Shown piece by piece: positions 38,028 to 47,640 of a DNA stretch of 64,000 bases. The stretch is taken from contig NZ_SPMY01000001.1 in assembly GCF_012939955.1 (NCBI RefSeq), positions 26,018 through 90,017 on the forward strand, read 5' to 3'. The translations under genes and the position numbers were made by a program. Position 1 is the first letter of the stretch. Each line of letters begins with the position of its first letter. The notes under the pieces were generated by a model, which saw only the letters and a program-made list of their open reading frames with translations, did not search any database and was not told where the DNA came from. Origin of the DNA: Candidatus Accumulibacter phosphatis (lineage in GTDB: Bacteria; Pseudomonadota; Gammaproteobacteria; Burkholderiales; Rhodocyclaceae).

Positions 38028-41000
38028 TCATGCCAGCCGGATCAGCCCGACACATACCGGCGAATCATCCGGCTGAATCAGTTCCCGACGTTGAATCTGC
38101 TCACGCTTCCGACCCATCAACGCACGCAGCTTGTCGATACGCCCCTGCGTGGCCTTGACCAAACCGTGCCGCCCGACCCGGGCATGTTCTTCCAGCACCT
38201 TCCCGAGCGTATCCAGCCGTCTCTGCAGATGCTGGTCGATACCGTGCAACTGGAACATCAGTCGATCAGAATTTTCATCCTGTTTGCGTTTCTTTGCGCG
38301 CTGGTAAGCCTCATCGAGATGCCTTTCGAGTTCATCCAGACACGAGCTCGCCACCTCGGCTGCCACGAGCTGAGACGCTTCGATCCAGTCACCCCCATGG
38401 ACTCGCGCGACATTAATAAGCGACTCCGCCACTTCATCTGGCAGAAGAATCTTGTCCGAAACCCGCGCCACCGCCGACTGTAGCCATTCCTCTTCACGCA
38501 CGCCGCTAAACGTCCATCGACGGAGCGCAAACATGTAATTTCCGGACGGCAGACTGCTCATTTCGCTGGCTGGAACACTTACCGCAACGAGCGGATAGAA
38601 AGCCTCATCGATCTCTCTGAGTTTGTGACTTATAAAGCGAATCAAGGGATGGAATTGATGAATGCATTCTCGAGACCGATTGCTCGCATTGGTCAAGTTG
38701 TTCAAGAATCGGCAATGCCGCGAGAGACCGTTGCCCAGAGTGCTTTGCCCGACAATGCCCTTGCGTTGGCAGAAACTATCCAGGTCAGCGGCAACGGTTG
38801 CCGGCAACTGAATCACGAATTCGTCGGCGGTTTCCGTCTGTTGGAAGCGATGTCCCACAGCATGGTGATTCAAAAAAGTCGCGGACATAGATGATCAGAT
38901 CACGTTCGGTTACTCGTCGCGAAAGTTCCTGTGCGGCGGCAATACGTTCCAGCACCAGTCCGCCGTGCGCCATCATTTGCGAAGCACTTCTTTCCAGTTC
39001 CTCCTGCCGCTGTCGAACATTCTCCAGAGCCTGCGCAGTTCGCTGTATTTCCTCCTCCTCCTGCTCTGGCGTCAGCCGATTCGTCAACAAATGTGACTCC
39101 AGCTTCTGTATCGTCTCGCCGATAATGGGTTCCGGCTCGCCCAGGGCTTGCTCGAAGACCCGCAATCGAACCAGCAAGCGACCGAAAATGCGCTCATCGA
39201 TAGTTTCTGCGTAGAACAGGTTCCAGATGTGAATGACCTTGGCTTTTTGGCCGAGACGATCAATCCGGCCAATTCGCTGCTCCACTCGCATCGGGTTCCA
39301 CGGTAGGTCGTAGTTCACCAGTAGGCGGCAAAACTGCAAATCCACCCCCTCCGATGCTACCTCGGTGGCAATGAGAACTCTCAGATCTGAACGGTCGCGG
39401 AACTCGTTTATCAGATCCTGCTTGGACTCGGTCATGTTTCCCCAGAGCAACAGGCTCGGCATTCCCAGCGAAACCAAACGATCCTTCAGGTACTGCGCGG
39501 TTACCCGGAATGAAGTGAAAACAATCACCTTTTCCTCAGGATGTTCGGCAAAGTAGCTTTCGAACTCCGTCACGAGCCTCTGCAACTTGGAGTCGGAACG
39601 CTCAAACACCGCCGGATCGAAATTGCGCGGCCTATGAGTCAGCAGGAACTCCTTCAGTGAAACGCTGATATCGTCAAACTCAGCCTCGTCTCCGCTCTCT
39701 TCGTACTCCTCAAGAATCTGCTCGGACAAATCCTCGACGAGGGCTTCATTTCCCCCCAGCCAAGCGCGAGCAAAGGCCGCCGGACAGCTGCACACCTGAC
39801 GCTGCGGCGTCGCCAGCAGAAAGCCGTCGGAAATTCCCCGTCGCCAGGCGTATTCACGCGTAGCTTCGGTCACATATTCATAGAAAGCCCGCTCGGCCTC
39901 CGTCATGAGTACCCTTTCGGGATGCACTTCACGCCGAGGACGCTCGATCTGCACGTCACGTTTGCGCGTTCTTGTGACCACATGCCCGAGGAGATTGATC
40001 CGTTCTAACCCGGCGGCAAGTTCGGAACGGTAATCGGCACGTTCTAGCAGATCATCACTCGGCGGATCGGCAATCAGCGAAGCCAGCTGGCGGGAGTTGC
40101 GTAACAGATCGCTCTCCGATGCCTGCCGCACATGGCTCATTATCTCTTCAGCGCTCGACGTTGGATTCAGCGCTGCATCACGCGCCGCTACGAGCGGTTG
40201 GTTGGCCAGCAAGAGTTCCTGAAAGCTCGATGGATACTGAAAATGATCGGGATCGCATAGTTGGAGCAGATGGAATAGATCGTCGTTGCGCAAGTTGATT
40301 GGGGTCGCCGACAGCAGCACACGCTGATGGGAAACCCTCTGCAGCATCTCCCCGAGACGATGCACGGCACTGTCCGGGTTGCGCATGTAGTGCGCTTCGT
40401 CAAATACGACGAGATCGACCAGTGGCTGATCCTCCGCATGCTCGTCCAGCAGCTGCGCAAGCACCTGCCTTCCTGCAGCCTTTCTGCTCGGCAGCTCGCT
40501 CCCGGGACGCCAATTACGTGGCGGGCGCAACGCCTGATAGCTTGCAACCCACGCTTTTGCGGCCCCAGCACCGGACGAGTGAGCCATTTCGTCCGCAAGT
40601 GTTCTGGCGTCGACGATCATCGCATCGATCCCGAAACGAAGCTTCAATTCGTCGCGCCATTTCTCGCGCAAGACTGCAGGACAGACGATCAGCAAGCGGC
40701 GCATGTCTTCACGCGCCCGCAGCTCGGTCCAGATAATGCCAGCCTCGATTGTCTTTCCTAACCCAACCTCATCCGCAATCAGCAATCCATCAGCTGGCGA
40801 CTCAAGCATCGTCAGCAATGGTTTGTACTGGTGCGCATAAAAATCCGTGTTTGTGACGCCCATCGAATACACCAGATTGGCCAAACGGCCGGACAGGTGA
40901 ACATGGGTCAGGCTGCGGCGCAAATCCTCCGAGCGCCCGTAACGCCCTTGCTCGATCAGCTCGAATCGGTCCTTCGAGATGATCGCGTTCAATTCTTCAA

Positions 41001-41151
41001 TCTGATCTTCAGCCACATAGTCGTTCGAGGCATCCTGCCAGCGCACACCGTAGTAACTCAACGTTCCCCGGTTGCGAACCTGGCCCGTCGTCACACCGGT
41101 TTTGCCGGGGTTGTCCAATCGTCGAACCTCTGTTCCCCGCTCCCATGTCAT
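38028..41151 (-). pseudogene. SNF2/RapA-like helicase, split by a homopolymer frameshift
   Basis: The main part (41151 to about 38,875) has Walker A IADEVGLGKTIEAG, DEAH-box FDEAHYMRNPDSA, LLSATPINLRNDD and motif VI VEQRIGRIDRLGQ. The frame is then lost at six A (38,872-38,877; T on the coding strand). With five T it continues smoothly as RDFLNHHAVGHRF into the second part, ending at 38,028. Restored length is about 1040 aa. The C-terminal part has a coiled, Glu/Arg-rich stretch (LDELERHLDEAYQRAKKRK). First gene of a two-gene operon with the Hsp70-like gene. This region is AT-richer than its surroundings, a sign of separate origin. Confidence 0.75.
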
Positions 41152-41523
41152 GCGACCAATCTCCTGAGCATGTTGTGTCTAGCAATTAACGTGATTAGCA
41201 TACTCCAGATGCGGCTCACCAGATGAGCCAGAACGAAGGAATTTGCGTGGGATCAGGTGACGAACGATGAGTCTGACTAGCTGTACCGCCGTCTAGACGG
41301 GACGGCATCTCTGGTTAGGCGTTGTGGGCGACAAATGTCTGTTTTACCTACGCCCTCCGCGCGCCAAATCCCACAAGACACCGGACTTGACTTCTTCCAA
41401 CCTACGTCAGCAGAGTGCGGCGCACCGCAACGACGGGCGGGATGCACGACCACATACATCATGCGACGTGCTGCTCCCTTCCCGAACAAGCTCTGAGGAT
41501 TTTGTTCGGTCCGAGGCCCGCTA
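41152..41523. other. Intergenic region upstream of the second helicase, no gene
   Basis: About 370 bases that must hold the promoter of the helicase/Hsp70 operon. AT-rich stretches occur near 41,180-41,200 (GTGTCTAGCAATTAACGTGA), but no confident -35/-10 pair could be assigned. Confidence 0.35.
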
Positions 41524-41543
41524 GCTCATCCTGTGAGCCTGCC
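41524..41543 (+). repeat. 20-base direct repeat, right copy bracketing the defence block
   Basis: GCTCATCCTGTGAGCCTGCC, 19/20 identical to 15,882-15,901 and in the same orientation. It lies just outside the promoter region of the helicase/Hsp70 operon and just before decayed genes, as the left copy does. Confidence 0.4.
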
Positions 41544-41711
41544 AGGTGTGAAAATCGATTCACGGCACAAGACAACGTGCCCTGGCCGAGAGGTCGTCGC
41601 CGAGTTAAGACAACTTGCAGGGCGACCGACAAGAACTGCTAAAGCGTCGCCGCCTCTCGATTCCCCAAGGCCCGGTGTACGCCGGAACGCACGGGGAACA
41701 GGAGAACCGTC

Positions 41712-41945
41712 ATGGCCGATCACACCAGTATCGAAAACCCGCTCGTCGCCGAGCCCGTTGCAAAACTCGAATTGCCATTTGCCAACTGGAGTTCGTCCAG
41801 GTCAACGCGAGCGGCGGGCGATACTATCCGGCTGGCCTGCCTCCGGTCCATGTCACCCACCCGCAGCGCATCGCCAGTCCGCTGCTCACCCTTGGTCCGA
41901 ATGAAGAGCGCGGGCGCTTCGAGCCGTTGGCGCATGCGGTCAGTT
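41712..41945 (+). pseudogene. Unidentified gene fragment
   Basis: An ATG with good spacing from AGGAG begins MADHTSIENPLVAEP, but protein-like sequence continues in another frame (VQVNASGGRYYPAG, LPPVHVTHPQRIASPLL, TLGPNEERGRFEPLAHAV). A frameshift near 41,785 is likely. No family was recognised. Part of the debris cluster 41.7-44.2 kb. Confidence 0.4.
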
Positions 41946-42059
41946 CGATGGCGCGCCCGGTCAAGGCCCGGGATCAAGGGGTCGCGGTAAAGTCAGGGCA
42001 GTGGGCTTTGGTGGTCCTTGCCTGCCGGACGGGAAGGAAAACTTTGCACAAGGACGAAC

Positions 42060-42719
42060 ATGGGACGCACCCAACGCATTACCCGCATCAATGCTCTGCT
42101 CACGTCGCCCGCAGGGCGCCTCACTCGCCCAGATCATGGGCGAACTGGAAATCTCGCGGGCGACGATCAATCGCGATCTTCAGCTGATGCGTGACGAGAT
42201 GAACGCACCCATCGTCTGGGATCGCGACGGAGGCGTCTATCGGCTCGAGCCCAAGGGCAATGCCGGCCCGACTTACATGCTCCCGGGTTTGTGGCTCACC
42301 CCGGCGCAGGCCTATGCCGCCCTGACGCTGAACAACATGGTGGAGAAGATCGCCCCCAATGTGCTTGGGCCGTTTCTGGAACCGATGCGCGGCTTGCTGA
42401 AAAACACGCTCTGCGAAGCGAACTTTCCGCTCTACGGACTCGACCGCAAGATCGAGATCGACATGCCGAACATGGCGGCCATTGGTGACCTCGATTTCTC
42501 AAACCTGGTTGACGCGCTGATCCATGAGCAGCCGGCGCGCTTCGTCATCAGGAGACCCGGGCGGGCCTGGAGCGCATCCTCTCCGGTACGCCCCTGAAGC
42601 TGCGCATCACGGCATCTGGATGGAGCCTAGAAATCCGGCACCGGTCGGCGACCGAGGCAGTCACGGTCAACGTTGCGGAGATCCAGAAAGTCATGGCGGC
42701 AAGCGAGAGCGACGAATGA
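42060..42719 (+). pseudogene. Broken HTH (WYL-regulator-like) gene
   Basis: Starts MGRTQRITRINALL. An extra base near 42,107 shifts the frame before the helix-turn-helix ASLAQIMGELEISRATINRDL and the wing APIVWDRDGGVYRL. A second shift near 42,552 precedes the tail (LERILSGTPLKLRI to MAASESDE, TGA at 42,717). Without the shifts it would be about 220 aa, shorter than WYL proteins (about 330). The N-terminal domain is related to the regulator at 35,275. Confidence 0.65.
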
Positions 42720-42891
42720 GCCGCGCTCCGACCGGATCACCGCGCCGTCGCGTCGTGACTCTCTCATCTGGTGAGACAGCGATGCCTCATGCTGGCTTTG
42801 ACCCCTCTACCGGAGAATTCATGATGAACGACAGCAAACCGCCAGCCGGCGACTCGACCTACCACTCGACCCACCACTCGACCTGAAAGAC

Positions 42892-43744
42892 GTGGCCGGC
42901 GCGACGCCGACTCCGGTCTTCTACACCCCGGCGATGGTCGCCGACAGCGAAAGCTTCTCGCCCAGCGCGGGCAAGCCGGCGCTGGTCATCGAGTCGTGGC
43001 AGCGACTCGGATTGCCGCTGCAGATGCACACGCCGCTACCGCTCAGCGCCGAACAGTTCAGCGTCGCCCATGACCCTGCGTTCGTCGCCGACATTCTCGG
43101 CGGCCGGCGGACCAATGGCTTTGGCAACAGGTCGCCAGCGGTGGCCGCTGCGCTGCCCTGCCCTGGACCAATGGCGCCATGCTCGCGGCGGCGCGTGAGG
43201 CGCTGCAGAACCGCCGCGGTGCGATCGCGCCCTGCTCCGGCTTCCACCATGCAGGCCATGCCTTCGCTCGCGGCTATTGAAGGTGTGCATCCTCGACTTC
43301 GACCAGCACTGGGGCGACGGCACGCAGAACATCATCGACCATCTGCAGGGTGAGAGCCAGATCGTCCATTACAGCCCGACCGGGGAGTTCGGTCGGCCGG
43401 GGCGAGCAGAGGGCTTTCTTGCCCGAATCCCCGCTCTCCTTGAATTGTTCCAGGGCTGCGACCTGATCCTCTATCAAGCCGGGGCCGACCCGCACATCGA
43501 CGACCCGCTGGGCGGCTGGCTGACCACCGACCAGCTTTATCGGCGCGACCGGACCGTAGTCGAAGAGCTGCACCGGCTCGGCATCCCAGTCGCCTGGAAT
43601 CTGGCCGGGGGCTACCAGCGCGATGCCGCAGGCAGCATCCGCCCGGTGCTCAACATTCACGACAACACGCTCGTGGCCTTCGTCGAAGCTTGGGGCCAGA
43701 CAGCCAGTGCCGGAGCGCATTACCAGGAAAAGGAGGCGGCCTGA
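42892..43744 (+). pseudogene. Broken histone deacetylase / acetylpolyamine amidohydrolase family gene
   Basis: Zinc hydrolase of the arginase/deacetylase fold, in pieces. The first frame has TPVFYTPAMVADSESFSPSAG; another frame (from about 43,158) has LPWTNGAMLAAAREAL and the active-site CSGFHHAGHAFARGY. About 15 residues are missing, then VCILDFDQHWGDGTQ and QAGADPHIDDPLGG carry the metal ligands. The final 43,277-43,744 part is open. Two lesions including a deletion argue for real inactivation. Its stop overlaps the ATG of the next broken regulator (TGATG), so they once formed an operon. Confidence 0.72.
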
Positions 43745-44225
43745 TGTCCCCGCCCTTCGGTGCAGAATTCCCTCAGCAGAGCGTCTGATCCCGGTCGAGC
43801 GTATCAGTGAGCTTCTACTTGAACCCGGTGGCGTCACCATGAGCACCCTGCTGGCGGCCCTCGGAGAACGCCGCGACATCATAAGCAACGACTTGGAGAC
43901 GATGCGTGACAGCTTGGGCTTCCCCATCTACTGGGATCCGAGCACCGGAAGCTATCGCCTCGGCAAGAATCCCGACGCCGGCCAGCCGACCCCGGGCGGC
44001 GGCGATCTTGCCCTGCTCTACCGGGCAATCGCATTCGAGGAGTATCTCTACGTGACTTTCAGGACAGCGTCGGGCGCCCAGCAGCGCCTCCACGCCTTGC
44101 CGGGGAAGATCAAGAAGGTACGCGGTCGCAGACAGCTGAGCTTGCGGGAACGAAGCGGCGCGACCTGCGTGGTCGACCTCGATTCGATCAGCGAAGTGGC
44201 CGAGGCTTTCGGCGTCAACAAATAG
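43742..44225 (+). pseudogene. Broken HTH regulator downstream of the deacetylase gene
   Basis: The coupled ATG at 43744 (MSPPFGAEFPQQS) hits a stop after 14 codons. The rest, in another frame, runs from RLIPVERISELLLEPGG through a helix-turn-helix (MSTLLAALGERRDIISNDLE) and a wing (GFPIYWDPSTGSYRL) to a stop at 44,225. A one-base indel near 43,785 explains the break. Related to the broken regulator at 42,060. It lacks a recognisable WYL domain, so either it is short by nature or deleted. Confidence 0.6.
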
Positions 44226-44352
44226 GGAAGAGCTGCCAGATTTTGAGACGAAACACGGTTTGATCCGCCGCCTGCCGAGGAAAACGATTGGGAGGATTTG
44301 ATCCGGATTGCGCGCCCACCGTGTCGGCAAAGTCGCTAAACAGGAGATTGAA

Positions 44353-44781
44353 ATGAGAAGACGTGAATTCACAAGACTTGCGGCAGCACTTGCCAGCCTG
44401 TTCGCCGCACCTTTCGGTGCGACCGCTGTCAGCCAGCGAGCTCTGGCAACTGACGATCACCCACTGGCAAAGGTCACGCGCCTGCGCGTCGGCACCTGGC
44501 AAACTGCAGACCTGCGACGAGCCAATCGAATCGCCCGCGCGGCGGGCGTGGCGCTACCCTGGCCCGAGCCGCCGGACGACGACAGCAACTACTGGGCTGA
44601 AATCATCGAGGATGGCGACCGGCATTTCTATCGGGTTGGCGACACCACGGTCGAAATCAGCAAACTCGAGTACGAGCGCGTGCTCAGCAACCCGAATCTG
44701 TACTACTTCTCGCGCGCCTTAAAGGTGCACTACAGGCTCACACGGGCCAGGGACGGCATTGTCGAATCGCTCCCGACCTAG
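44353..44781 (+). CDS. Secreted hypothetical protein with Tat-like signal
   Basis: 142 aa. The ATG at 44353 follows CAGGAG. The N-terminus MRRREFTRLAAALASLFAAP has a twin-arginine-like signal. The mature part (LRVGTWQTADLRRANRIARA, WAEIIEDGDRHFYRVGDTTVE) has no recognised family. Intact, unlike its upstream neighbours. Confidence 0.6.
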   Translation: MRRREFTRLAAALASLFAAPFGATAVSQRALATDDHPLAKVTRLRVGTWQTADLRRANRIARAAGVALPWPEPPDDDSNYWAEIIEDGDRHFYRVGDTTVEISKLEYERVLSNPNLYYFSRALKVHYRLTRARDGIVESLPT

Positions 44782-45192
44782 GTGAGCCGAGGACTCATGT
44801 GACACCCGCCGTCAATGCTGGCGGCGGCGCCTGGGCGGCTGGCAGGGTCAAGCAACCTCATGTCCTTGCCAGCACAGTTTTTCGCACGAGTTCAACAGCA
44901 GCCCGCGTGACGCGGACAGCGTGCTGCGCTTACCCGCAAAGCGCCGTGCCCTCCTCGACTTCAATTCAAGGCCAGACCACGACCAAGCGCATTGCCAATC
45001 TGGAAATGCTGCGAAAGGAACTGCGCGGAACGTCCCGCGGCGATCTGCTGATCATTGCCGAGTTGAAGCACCTCCAGTGTGACTGCATCGGCGCCGCCGA
45101 GGGATCTGGGGAAAGACGCCGCCTTCACTCGGATCGCGACCTGTCCTTGTGCTGCTACGATCCAGCACCACTCGCTGCCCGGCGGAACGAGC
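44782..45192. other. Intergenic stretch, nothing supported
   Basis: About 410 bases between the Tat-signal protein and the doc gene. A long plus-strand open frame here has no start signal and continues through doc in antisense, so it was not called. No repeat or RNA was recognised. Confidence 0.35.
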
Positions 45193-45582
45193 TCAGCGGT
45201 TACGCGATGCGCTGTGCTCGCGCAACCAGCGCGCGAACGTCGCTTCGTCGATCTGGCCGGCCGCGACGGCGAGCACGGTCAGCGTGGCATCGGCCTGACT
45301 CGCCACCAGGCGCCAGCCGTTGAGCGCCAGAAACACGCCAACCGCCAGAAAAGCAACGCGCTTGTTGCCGTCTATGAAGGGGTGGTTGCGCGCCAGACCG
45401 ACGCAGTAGGCAGCAGCCAGGTCGGCCACATCCGGTTGGCCATAGGCAGCAAGGTTCAGCGGCCGCGCGAGTGCGGAGTCGAGCAGACCTTCGTCACGCA
45501 GCCCGCTCGCGCCGCCATGCTCGGCCAGGCTCTCGTCGTGCAACAATTCGAGCGCGCGGCGATCGAGCCAGCGCCAGCTCAC
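45193..45582 (-). CDS. doc: Doc-type toxin (Fic/Doc family)
   Basis: Toxin of a type II pair; Doc proteins phosphorylate and inactivate EF-Tu. The Fic core HPFIDGNKR (about residues 67-75) is present. Doc has K/A-F-x-x-G-N-K in place of the AMPylating Fic motif, and the size (129 aa) matches Doc. The start overlaps the antitoxin stop (ATGA). Probable stabiliser of the element. Confidence 0.92.
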   Translation of the reverse strand: MSWRWLDRRALELLHDESLAEHGGASGLRDEGLLDSALARPLNLAAYGQPDVADLAAAYCVGLARNHPFIDGNKRVAFLAVGVFLALNGWRLVASQADATLTVLAVAAGQIDEATFARWLREHSASRNR

Positions 45583-45803
45583 TTGGCGAGCTGGTGGAAG
45601 GTGTCGCGGTACTCGTGCATGAACTCGCGCCCGATCTCGAGTTGCTGGTCAAGATCAGGGTCGTAAGGCGTCAGCATCACGCCATTCGCCGCGTCGGTGA
45701 CGAACACCGTATCACCCTTCTGCAGCTTCAGCCGCGCCAGCACTTCCCTGGGCAGGATGAGGCCAAGCGAGTTGCCGATCTGGGTAAGCTTGAGCGTGGT
45801 CAT
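45579..45803 (-). CDS. AbrB/MazE-type antitoxin paired with Doc
   Basis: 74 aa from the ATG at 45803 (MTTLKLTQIGNSLGLILP), a classical swapped-hairpin AbrB domain. The C-terminus (DQQLEIGREFMHEYRDTFHQL) is the likely toxin-binding tail. The normal Doc partner is Phd; AbrB-Doc pairs are also known. Coupled to doc. A palindrome upstream probably mediates autorepression. Confidence 0.88.
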   Translation of the reverse strand: MTTLKLTQIGNSLGLILPREVLARLKLQKGDTVFVTDAANGVMLTPYDPDLDQQLEIGREFMHEYRDTFHQLAK

Positions 45804-45827
45804 GGAAGGCTCCGCAATGGTCAATGT

Positions 45828-45843
45828 TATAACGCCAGTTATA
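45828..45843. promoter_or_regulatory. Operator-like palindrome upstream of the AbrB-Doc pair
   Basis: Perfect inverted repeat TATAAC-GCCA-GTTATA, 25 bases upstream of the antitoxin start. The half-sites contain TATAAC/GTTATA, which can also act as -10 boxes. Fits autorepression by the antitoxin. Confidence 0.55.
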
Positions 45844-45884
45844 CTAACACCGCGCATACGGGCGCCGGTAAAGCGGATTCTTGA

Positions 45885-46970
45885 TCAACGCCTCTTCTTC
45901 CCGGCCAGAGTGTCCTGCACATACTGAGCGGGATCTTCCCCGGTCAGCCCCTCGACCACCCGCCCCGCCGCTTTCCCGACCTCACCGACAACCGCTGCAG
46001 CCTTGCCGACCGGTGACACCGGTTCCAGCTTGCTGAAATCTGTGGGTGCCGCGTTCTCCTGCTGCGTCTGCGCCGCTCCCTCCTTGCGGTCCCGTATCGC
46101 ATGCGCGTTCGTCGAGAATTCCCGCATCGCCGTATGCGCGGTCTGATCACTCGGGCGCCCCTGGGCCGAGACCCCGGCACCTGCCGCCCTGCCCGTCACC
46201 TGACCAAGGTGGCCGGCGCCCGCCTGCCCGACCGCACCGGCACCGGGAATACTGCTGCGATCCGCCTCGTGCCGCGCACCGACCGCATCTGCCCCCAGCA
46301 CCTGACCGGCCATCTCGCCAAGCATCCGGTCGTAGTTCTGCGCGGTGTATTCGGCGATGTACGGGCGCAGCTTGTACGGGTCGCCCATGATCCCCTGGAA
46401 GGTCTCGTAGTTGAAATCGAGCTTGGGCAGCAGAAAATCCTTGATGAAGTGATCCTGGAGCTGCAGGTTCGAGCCCAGCTGGCCGCTGTGCGACAGCTCC
46501 CACATCTGCCGATGCCCTTCCGTTTCCTGCAAGGAGGCGCTGAAGGCTTCGCGCGACTGCCGCGCGTGATCCAGCGACGCGCGCATCCCCTCGCTGCCGG
46601 CTGCCCTGCCCTCGTCGGTGCTGCGATAGTTGCGCTCCCAGCCGTTGTCGAGCACGGTGCCCACCTTTTTGCCAAAACTCGATTCGCTGGCGAACTGGGC
46701 CATCTCCTCCAGCGATCGCGAAGCGTCGGCAGAGTTGCGCAGCTTGGCGGAGAACTCCACCCCACCGCGAAGCCCGGCGATCTCGAGGAGCTGCGGCGTA
46801 TTCATGCCCATCGAGGCGCCGATCATCATTTCCATCGCCACCTTTTCGCTGACGCCGAGTTTTTTGGCCCACTGATCGACCTGGCGCAGGCTGTCGTTCG
46901 CCTCGTGGTGGCGACTCGACCCCATGCCGTGGCGGTAGCCTGTGCCGTCGCTGCTGCCCTGGTCAAGTTC
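45885..46970 (-). pseudogene. traG: TraG, C-terminal remnant
   Basis: Only the periplasmic C-terminal part of the large F-type TraG (mating-pair stabilisation and entry exclusion) remains: SLRQVDQWAKKLGVSEKVA, MMIGASMGMNTPQLL, then a low-complexity tail. The membrane N-terminal domain (about 500 aa) is missing. Upstream of about 46,970 the open frame is out-of-frame traF sequence, so a deletion joins traF to traG and removed traH as well. No start of its own. Confidence 0.78.
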
Positions 46971-47233
46971 TCCGGGGTCGGCTTGATGATGGCCAGCGCC
47001 CTCTTCCGCTCGGCGCCTTCCCGCAGCGCTTTCAGTGCCGCGACGGCTTCGACTTCCTCGCTGAGCACCTTCGCTTCGGGGGCGCTGTTGGCTGGCTCTG
47101 GATCGGGTGGAATGTCGCAATACCAGTTGAACCGATCCTCGTCACAGATCCACATCGACGGGTACTCCAGTCCGCTGTTCGCTGAGGCGCTGCCGAAGCA
47201 GAGGCAGCACACGGCCATCACGAGGGATCGCAT
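46970..47233 (-). pseudogene. traF: TraF (F-type, thioredoxin-like), N-terminal remnant
   Basis: Start at 47233 with signal peptide MRSLVMAVCCLCFGSASANS, then WICDEDRFNWYCDIPPDPEP and LSEEVEAVAALKALREGAE, typical of F-type TraF. Only about 85-90 residues remain of the usual about 300; homology ends after IIKPTPENL near 46,970, where TraG sequence begins in another frame. The thioredoxin-like domain is lost. The start is 3 bases after the trbI stop. Confidence 0.75.
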
Positions 47234-47236
47234 CGA

Positions 47237-47628
47237 TCACTGCGCCGACGGGCTTGCAGGCGCCGTGCCAACAAATTCCGCCACCCGTGCGGAAAGATCT
47301 GGAATCGCCGCAGCGGACGAGGCCTTGAGCAAGGCCGCTGAATTGATCAGCGCGCATTGGCACTCCTGCGCGACCTGGTCGAGGGCTGCGTCGAGCCGCA
47401 GCCCGAAGGCTTTGGCGTCCTCGAAGAGCCTGGCCTGTTCCGTGGCGTCCATGCCCGGCTTGACCCGCTCGACCAGCGATTGCTGCTGCTGAGCGACCAA
47501 GCGCCGATATTGACGCGCGCGAAGCGCGGAATCTCCAGCGGCCGGAAGTGCAGCCAGGACGCCACGATGCCGGCGCCGAGCAGCAGCGTCAGGGCGCCGG
47601 TAAGCAACGCTGTTCTGAATGGGTTCAT
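47237..47628 (-). pseudogene. trbI: TrbI (F-type), split by a frameshift
   Basis: Small inner-membrane protein influencing pilus retraction. The first frame gives MNPFRTALLTGALTLLLGAG with one membrane helix and PRFARVNIGA. The second (from about 47,500) gives LVAQQQQSLVERVKPGMD to the stop at 47,237. One missing base near 47,502 restores about 130 aa, the normal length. Located between traC and traF as in F. Confidence 0.75.
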
Positions 47629-47640
47629 GACGCGGCCGCC

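Noticed and set aside
38860..38890. Programmed frameshift in the SNF2 helicase at T6
   Set aside because: The needed shift is +1, not the -1 typical of such runs, and similar one-base excesses occur elsewhere in the window, so an indel is simpler.
44799..45323. 174-codon plus-strand open frame
   Set aside because: No ribosome site; its second half is antisense to doc.
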